Shown here: positions 59,793 through 64,000 of the stretch, piece by piece | Numbering within the stretch: position 1 is the first letter of the stretch | How the letters are laid out: every line of letters begins with the position of its first letter | NCBI RefSeq assembly: GCF_002101675.1 | Contig: NZ_LQOY01000207.1 | Coordinates: forward strand, 117,852 to 181,851 | Source: Mycobacterium gordonae | GTDB lineage: Bacteria; Actinomycetota; Actinomycetes; Mycobacteriales; Mycobacteriaceae | Direction: 5' to 3' | DNA length: 64,000 nt | Position numbers and translations under genes: made by a program | The notes under the pieces: model-generated | What the model was told of the DNA's origin: nothing | What the model saw: the letters and a program-made list of their open reading frames with translations, nothing else | Database searches by the model: none

Positions 59793-60416
59793 CTAGTCGA
59801 ACTGCGGAGGCTCCGTCCGGGTCCGCTTGAGCTCGAAGAAGTGCGGGTAGGACGCGAACGTCACCGACGCGTCCCACAGCTTGCCGGCTTCCTCACCGCG
59901 CGGGATCTTCGAAATCACGGGCCCGAAGAACGCCACGCCGTTGACGTGGATGGTCGGCGTGCCGACATCGGGTCCCACCGCGTCCATCCCGGCGTGGTGG
60001 CTTTTGCGCAACGCCTCGTCGTACTCGGTGCTGGTGGCGGCCTCGGCGAGCTCGGCGGGCAGGCCGGCATCGGCCAGCGCCAGTTTGACCACCTCGTCGA
60101 GATCTTTATTCCCTTCGTTGTGGATCCGGGTGCCCATGGCGGTGTACAGCGGGTCGAGGACCTTGGCGCCGTGGGCCTGCTCGGCGGCGATCGCCACCCG
60201 CACCGGCCCCCATGCCCTGGCCATCGCCTCCTTGTACTGCTCGGGCAGGTCTTCCCGGTTCTCGTTGAGCACCGCCAGGCTCATCACGTGGAAGTTGACC
60301 TCGATGTCGCGGACCTTCTCCACCTCGAGGATCCAGCGCGAGGTGATCCAGCACCATGGACACAGCGGGTCGAACCAGAAATCGGCTCGGTCTTTCGAGG
60401 GGGCGTTCTCCGGCAT
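59793..60416 (-). CDS. DsbA-family mycothiol-dependent oxidoreductase (Rv2466c-like)
   Basis: The 207-residue cytoplasmic protein has the thioredoxin-fold active site DPLCPWCWITSRW with Cys19 and Cys22, as in Rv2466c. The middle is a helical insertion and GTPTIHVNGVAFFGPVI supplies the cis-Pro. Rv2466c is a mycothiol-linked reductase induced by oxidative stress. No signal peptide is present. GGAGAGGA lies about nine bases before the ATG. It is divergent from pepN. Confidence 0.92.
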   Translation of the reverse strand: MPENAPSKDRADFWFDPLCPWCWITSRWILEVEKVRDIEVNFHVMSLAVLNENREDLPEQYKEAMARAWGPVRVAIAAEQAHGAKVLDPLYTAMGTRIHNEGNKDLDEVVKLALADAGLPAELAEAATSTEYDEALRKSHHAGMDAVGPDVGTPTIHVNGVAFFGPVISKIPRGEEAGKLWDASVTFASYPHFFELKRTRTEPPQFD

Positions 60417-60523
60417 TTCTGCGGTCCTCTCCTAGAAGGTGGGACGGGACGGTCCGCTCAGACACAACCGTAGCCGCGCTTCGACTGTTCCCGCCGCGCT
60501 GAGCGGGCCCACGTGCCGGCCGA

Positions 60524-60529
60524 TATGTT
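60524..60529 (+). promoter_or_regulatory. Candidate -10 box of leaderless pepN
   Basis: TATGTT lies seven bases before the GTG at 60537. The ATG at 60525 sits inside this box, which argues against it as the start. Confidence 0.5.
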
Positions 60530-60536
60530 GGAGCAC

Positions 60537-63113
60537 GTGGCTCTTCCCAACCTCACCCGGGATCAGGCGGTCGAACGCGCCGCACTGATCACCGTGCACA
60601 GCTACCAGATCAACCTCGATGTCACCGACGGGTCGGGAGCGCCGGGCGAGCGCACCTTCCGCTCCACCACGACGGTGGTGTTCGACGCGCTCGCCGGTGC
60701 CGACACGGTCATCGACCTCGCCGCGGACACCGTCCACAGCGCCAGCCTCAACGGGCAGGATCTCGACGTCTCCGGCTACGACGAATCGACCGGCATTGCG
60801 CTGCGGGGATTGGCCGACCGCAACGTCGTCGTGGTCGAGGCCGACTGCCGCTACTCGAACACCGGGGAAGGGCTACACCGCTTCGTCGACCCGGTCGACG
60901 ACGAGACGTACCTGTACTCGCAGTTCGAAACCGCCGATGCCAAGCGGATGTTCGCCTGCTTCGACCAGCCCGACCTCAAGGCCACGTTCGACCTCACGGT
61001 AACCGCGCCCGCCCACTGGAAGGTGGTGTCCAACGGGGCAACCGTCAGCGCCGAGAACGGCGTTCACACCTTCGCCACCACGCCGCGGATGAGCACCTAC
61101 CTGGTGGCGCTCATCGCCGGTCCGTACGCCGTCTGGAACGACACCTACAGCGACGAACACGGCGAGATCCCGCTGGGCATCTACTGCCGGTCCTCGCTGG
61201 CGCCGCACATGGACGCCGAGCGGTTGTTCACCGAAACCAAGCAGGGATTTGCCTTCTACCACAACAATTTCGGCATGCCCTATGCGTTCGGCAAATACGA
61301 TCAGCTGTTCGTTCCCGAATTCAACGCCGGCGCAATGGAAAACGCCGGCGCGGTGACGTTCCTCGAGGACTACGTGTTCCGCAGCAAGGTCACCCGCGCC
61401 TCCTATGAGCGGCGCGCCGAGACGGTGCTGCACGAGATGGCCCACATGTGGTTCGGCGACCTGGTCACCATGACGTGGTGGGATGACTTGTGGCTCAACG
61501 AATCTTTCGCCACCTTCGCCTCGGTGTTGTGCCAGGCCGAGTCGACCGAATACACCGACGCGTGGACGACGTTCGCGACCGTGGAGAAGTCGTGGGCCTA
61601 CCGGCAGGACCAGATGCCCTCCACCCACCCGATCGCCGCGGACATCCCCGATCTGCAGGCGGTCGAGGTGAACTTCGACGGAATCACTTACGCCAAGGGC
61701 GCTTCGGTGCTCAAGCAGCTCGTCGCCTATGTGGGGCTCGATCATTTCCTGGCCGGACTGCGCGATTACTTCCGTGCCCACGCCTTCGGTAACGCCACGT
61801 TCAGCGACCTGCTCTCGGCGCTGGAGAAGGCGTCTGGGCGCGATCTGTCGAACTGGGGTCAGCAGTGGCTGAAAACCACTGGCCTGAACACTTTGCGCGC
61901 CGATTTCGACGTCGACGAGGACGGGAAATTCGCCCGGTTTGCGGTGACGCAGAGCGGCGCCGCGCCAGGCAAAGGCGAGACCAGGGTGCACCGGGTTGCC
62001 GTCGGAATCTACGACGACAACGGCTCGGGCAAGTTGGTGCGGGTGCACCGCCACGAGCTCGACGTCGACGGCGCCACCACCGAAGTTCCTGAGCTTATTG
62101 GTGTTTCGCGCGGAAAGCTGATCCTGGTCAATGACGACGACCTGACCTACTGCTCGCTGCGGCTGGACCCCGAGTCGCTGCAGACCGCCCTGGACCGCAT
62201 CGCCGACATCGCCGAGCCGCTGCCACGCTCGCTGGCGTGGTCGGCGGCCTGGGAGATGACCCGGGAGGCCGAACTTCAAGCCCGCGACTTCGTGGCACTG
62301 GTTTCAGGCGGCATCCAGGCCGAAACCGCCGTCACCGTGCTGCAGCGGCTGCTCATGCAGGCGCAGACGGCGGTCGGGTCCTACGCCGAGCCGGGCTGGG
62401 CACGAGAACACGGCTGGCCGCAGTTCGCCGACCGCCTGCTGGAACTGGCGCGCGGCGCCGAGCCCGGCTCCGACCACCAGCTCGCCTTCGTCAACGCCTT
62501 GTGCACGTCGGTGTTGTCGCCGCGACATGTGGAGGTTTTGGCGGCCCTGCTCGACGGAGATCCGGCCGGGCAGGGTCTGCCGGGCCTGGACGTCGATGCC
62601 GACCTGCGCTGGCGGGTGGTGATCGCCCTGGCGACCGCCGGCGCCATCGACGCCGACGGTGCTGAGTCGCCGCGCATCGACGCCGAGGCGCAACAGGACC
62701 GGACGGCCGCCGGGAAGCGGCACGCGGCTCAAGCGTCGGCCGCGCGGCCGCAGCTGGAAGTCAAGGAGCAGGCGTTCACGACGGTGGTCGAGGACGACAC
62801 CCTGGCCAACGCGCTGGGACGGGCCATCATCGGAGGCATCGGCGCACCGGGCCAGGGTGAGCTGCTCAAGCCGTTCACCGCGCGCTACTTCGCGGCGATC
62901 CGGGGTGTCTGGGAGCGGCGGTCCAGCGAAGTCGCGCAATCGGTGGTGATCGGCCTGTACCCGTATTGGGACATCAGCGAAGAGGCGATCGAGGCCGCCG
63001 ACTCGTTCCTGGCCGACCCCGACGTGCCGCCGTCACTGCGCCGGCTGGTGCTGGAGGGGCAGGCCGCGGTGAAGCGCTCGCTGCGCGCCCGTCAGTTCGA
63101 CAGTCAGCAATAG
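60537..63113 (+). CDS. pepN: Aminopeptidase N, M1 family
   Basis: An 858-residue zinc aminopeptidase. The exopeptidase motif is NAGAMENAGAVTF, the zinc site HEMAHMWFGDLV with the second Glu in NESFATF, and the C-terminal ERAP1-like helical domain runs from about 530. It trims N-terminal residues from peptides in the cytosol. GTG at 60537 gives ALPNLTRDQAVERAALITV, the M. tuberculosis PepN start, and fits the TATGTT box. The end overlaps the convergent downstream gene by ten bases. Confidence 0.96.
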   Translation: MALPNLTRDQAVERAALITVHSYQINLDVTDGSGAPGERTFRSTTTVVFDALAGADTVIDLAADTVHSASLNGQDLDVSGYDESTGIALRGLADRNVVVVEADCRYSNTGEGLHRFVDPVDDETYLYSQFETADAKRMFACFDQPDLKATFDLTVTAPAHWKVVSNGATVSAENGVHTFATTPRMSTYLVALIAGPYAVWNDTYSDEHGEIPLGIYCRSSLAPHMDAERLFTETKQGFAFYHNNFGMPYAFGKYDQLFVPEFNAGAMENAGAVTFLEDYVFRSKVTRASYERRAETVLHEMAHMWFGDLVTMTWWDDLWLNESFATFASVLCQAESTEYTDAWTTFATVEKSWAYRQDQMPSTHPIAADIPDLQAVEVNFDGITYAKGASVLKQLVAYVGLDHFLAGLRDYFRAHAFGNATFSDLLSALEKASGRDLSNWGQQWLKTTGLNTLRADFDVDEDGKFARFAVTQSGAAPGKGETRVHRVAVGIYDDNGSGKLVRVHRHELDVDGATTEVPELIGVSRGKLILVNDDDLTYCSLRLDPESLQTALDRIADIAEPLPRSLAWSAAWEMTREAELQARDFVALVSGGIQAETAVTVLQRLLMQAQTAVGSYAEPGWAREHGWPQFADRLLELARGAEPGSDHQLAFVNALCTSVLSPRHVEVLAALLDGDPAGQGLPGLDVDADLRWRVVIALATAGAIDADGAESPRIDAEAQQDRTAAGKRHAAQASAARPQLEVKEQAFTTVVEDDTLANALGRAIIGGIGAPGQGELLKPFTARYFAAIRGVWERRSSEVAQSVVIGLYPYWDISEEAIEAADSFLADPDVPPSLRRLVLEGQAAVKRSLRARQFDSQQ

Positions 63114-63874
63114 CCACCGTCGCGCAGACCGGCGTCCAGCTCGAGCCGATTCGGCCTACGAAACATGTACTCGCGCAACAATTCCCACCCATAGGCTCGG
63201 AGCATGCCGGTATAGCCCAGTGCGGCCCACTGCGCACAGTGCCGTTCCTCGTGATGCAGCAGCCGGTCCAGCTGCGGTGTCCTGGGCGACTGGATGATCT
63301 CGCGCAGCCGCTGGGCGGGGTCGGCCACCCGAGGGCTGTTGACCATGAAGATGTCGCCCCAGGTGGTGCCGCCACGCTGGCTGAACAGCCGCTGAGTCCA
63401 GTTGCCGCCCACGCCCATCAGGATGCCGTTCGGGGTGGCGACCAATCGGCCGCCATTGCGGTGCACGAACTTGACGTCGCGGTCGTAGCTCCAGCTGTTG
63501 GCCAGCTGACGGTCCATGATCCGCATCGCCTCGGCAGCTGAGTACGGCGTTTCGGGGAAGTCGCCCTCCCATGTCTGGGTGCCGTAGTCGGTGCCCGCGT
63601 TGAGGACGTAGGTCAGCAGCACCGCCATCCGCGCGTCGGCCCCACTTGCTTCCGGCGGGATCAGGAAGTACGACTTGCCGCGCCGGTCGATGATCTCCTG
63701 ACACCCCTGCAACAGCTGCAGCGAGAAGGCGAGCCCCGTCTTGGCGACGTCGACTACGACTTCAGGGCCGACCGACCGGCGCGCGGCGTTGTCGAGCCAG
63801 ATGCGCACGTATCCCGTCGGAGGCGTCCCCGTCAGCAGGTCCGCCTGACGCAGCGCACGCTCGTACCGATTCAC
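63104..63874 (-). CDS. Unknown protein with HExxH motif
   Basis: I do not recognise the 256-residue family. It has a globular composition, no signal peptide or membrane helix, and a candidate zinc-protease motif HHEERHCAQWAALG (His208, Glu209, His212) followed by GYTGMLRAYGWELL. The start is a GTG at 63872-63874 with no clear ribosome binding site, so it is uncertain. The motif may act as a metal site, but the third ligand is not obvious; a peptidase role is only a possibility. In M. tuberculosis the slot after pepN holds short hypothetical genes. Confidence 0.7.
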   Translation of the reverse strand: MNRYERALRQADLLTGTPPTGYVRIWLDNAARRSVGPEVVVDVAKTGLAFSLQLLQGCQEIIDRRGKSYFLIPPEASGADARMAVLLTYVLNAGTDYGTQTWEGDFPETPYSAAEAMRIMDRQLANSWSYDRDVKFVHRNGGRLVATPNGILMGVGGNWTQRLFSQRGGTTWGDIFMVNSPRVADPAQRLREIIQSPRTPQLDRLLHHEERHCAQWAALGYTGMLRAYGWELLREYMFRRPNRLELDAGLRDGGYC

Positions 63875-63939
63875 GCGGCGGCCAAACCCGCGTCGAGCGT
63901 GAACTCAGTGCGAAAATCCACGCGGCAAATTCATACGGT

Positions 63940-63973
63940 CATTGCAACAACATGGATCTTAGGAGTTGCAATG
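63940..63973 (+). promoter_or_regulatory. Hairpin covering the start codon of the next gene
   Basis: CATTGCAAC (63940-63948) pairs perfectly with GTTGCAATG (63965-63973). The right arm contains the ATG at 63971-63973 and the AGGAG site (63961-63965) lies in the loop edge. Folding would hide the start codon. Confidence 0.5.
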
Positions 63974-64000
63974 CCAAGTGGTTACCCGCATCCGCCGGCG
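63971..64000 (+). CDS. Start of a gene cut by the window end
   Basis: ATG at 63971 opens MPSGYPHPPA and runs off the window. AGGAG is five bases upstream. The Pro-rich start gives no function. Confidence 0.5.
   Translation, partial: MPSGYPHPPA

Noticed and set aside
1..64000. Mobile elements or prophage
   Set aside because: No transposase, integrase, terminal repeats or phage genes were found.

Overview
The window is a high-GC mycobacterial chromosome segment with synteny to the M. tuberculosis Rv2417c-Rv2467 interval. The order degV-octT-gpgP-rsfS-nadD, proA, rbsK, nadE, proB-obg-rpmA-rplU, rne, ndk, folC, valS, rpfE, mobA, korAB, clpX, clpP2-clpP1, tig, lipP, nei2, rpiB, pepN matches that backbone as I know it. 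PE-PGRS and PPE-MPTR genes point to a slow-growing, PGRS-rich species (for example a relative of M. kansasii, M. marinum or M. gordonae) rather than the M. avium group. The species cannot be fixed from the sequence alone.

Left end (1-9256): the 3' end of a PPE-MPTR gene, a 2,044-residue PE-PGRS gene built from long-period repeats, and a PE-PGRS protein with a C-terminal aspartic protease domain. 9267-12552 (minus): the overlapping cluster nadD-rsfS-gpgP-octT-degV, which joins NAD synthesis, ribosome silencing and methylglucose lipopolysaccharide precursor enzymes. 12652-17726: another PE-PGRS gene, a divergent methyltransferase, and a MoxR ATPase/VWA pair. 17750-22637 (minus): a membrane class III cyclase homologue, a MscS-like channel with a cyclic-nucleotide domain, and proA, all overlapping.

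22774-30848 is the accessory-rich part: an uncharacterised 150-residue protein, rbsK, a Fic protein with an AT-rich promoter, nadE divergent from a sirtuin, a 57-residue small protein, and a P450/TetR pair sharing a perfect palindromic operator. 30845-42512 (minus) is housekeeping: proB, obg, rpmA, rplU, rne, ndk, a DUF4233-type protein, folC and valS.

42584-51479 has a bulb-type lectin/LysM protein, a DUF937-like protein, an Rv2449c-type reductase, an FAD monooxygenase, rpfE with a long leader, mobA and korAB. 51855-56319 is the protein quality-control block clpX, clpP2, clpP1 and tig, with a ClgR-like box upstream of clpP1. The right end has tRNA-Pro, tRNA-Gly, lipP, a secreted Pro/Gly-rich protein, nei2, rpiB, a DsbA-like oxidoreductase, pepN, an HExxH protein and the first codons of another gene.

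Two features recur. Many genes have a TANNNT box 6-8 bases before the start codon, the mycobacterial leaderless architecture. Large inverted repeats sharing the arm GCGAGCAGACGC lie at 15338-15399 and 53415-53475. No insertion sequence, prophage or CRISPR array was seen.
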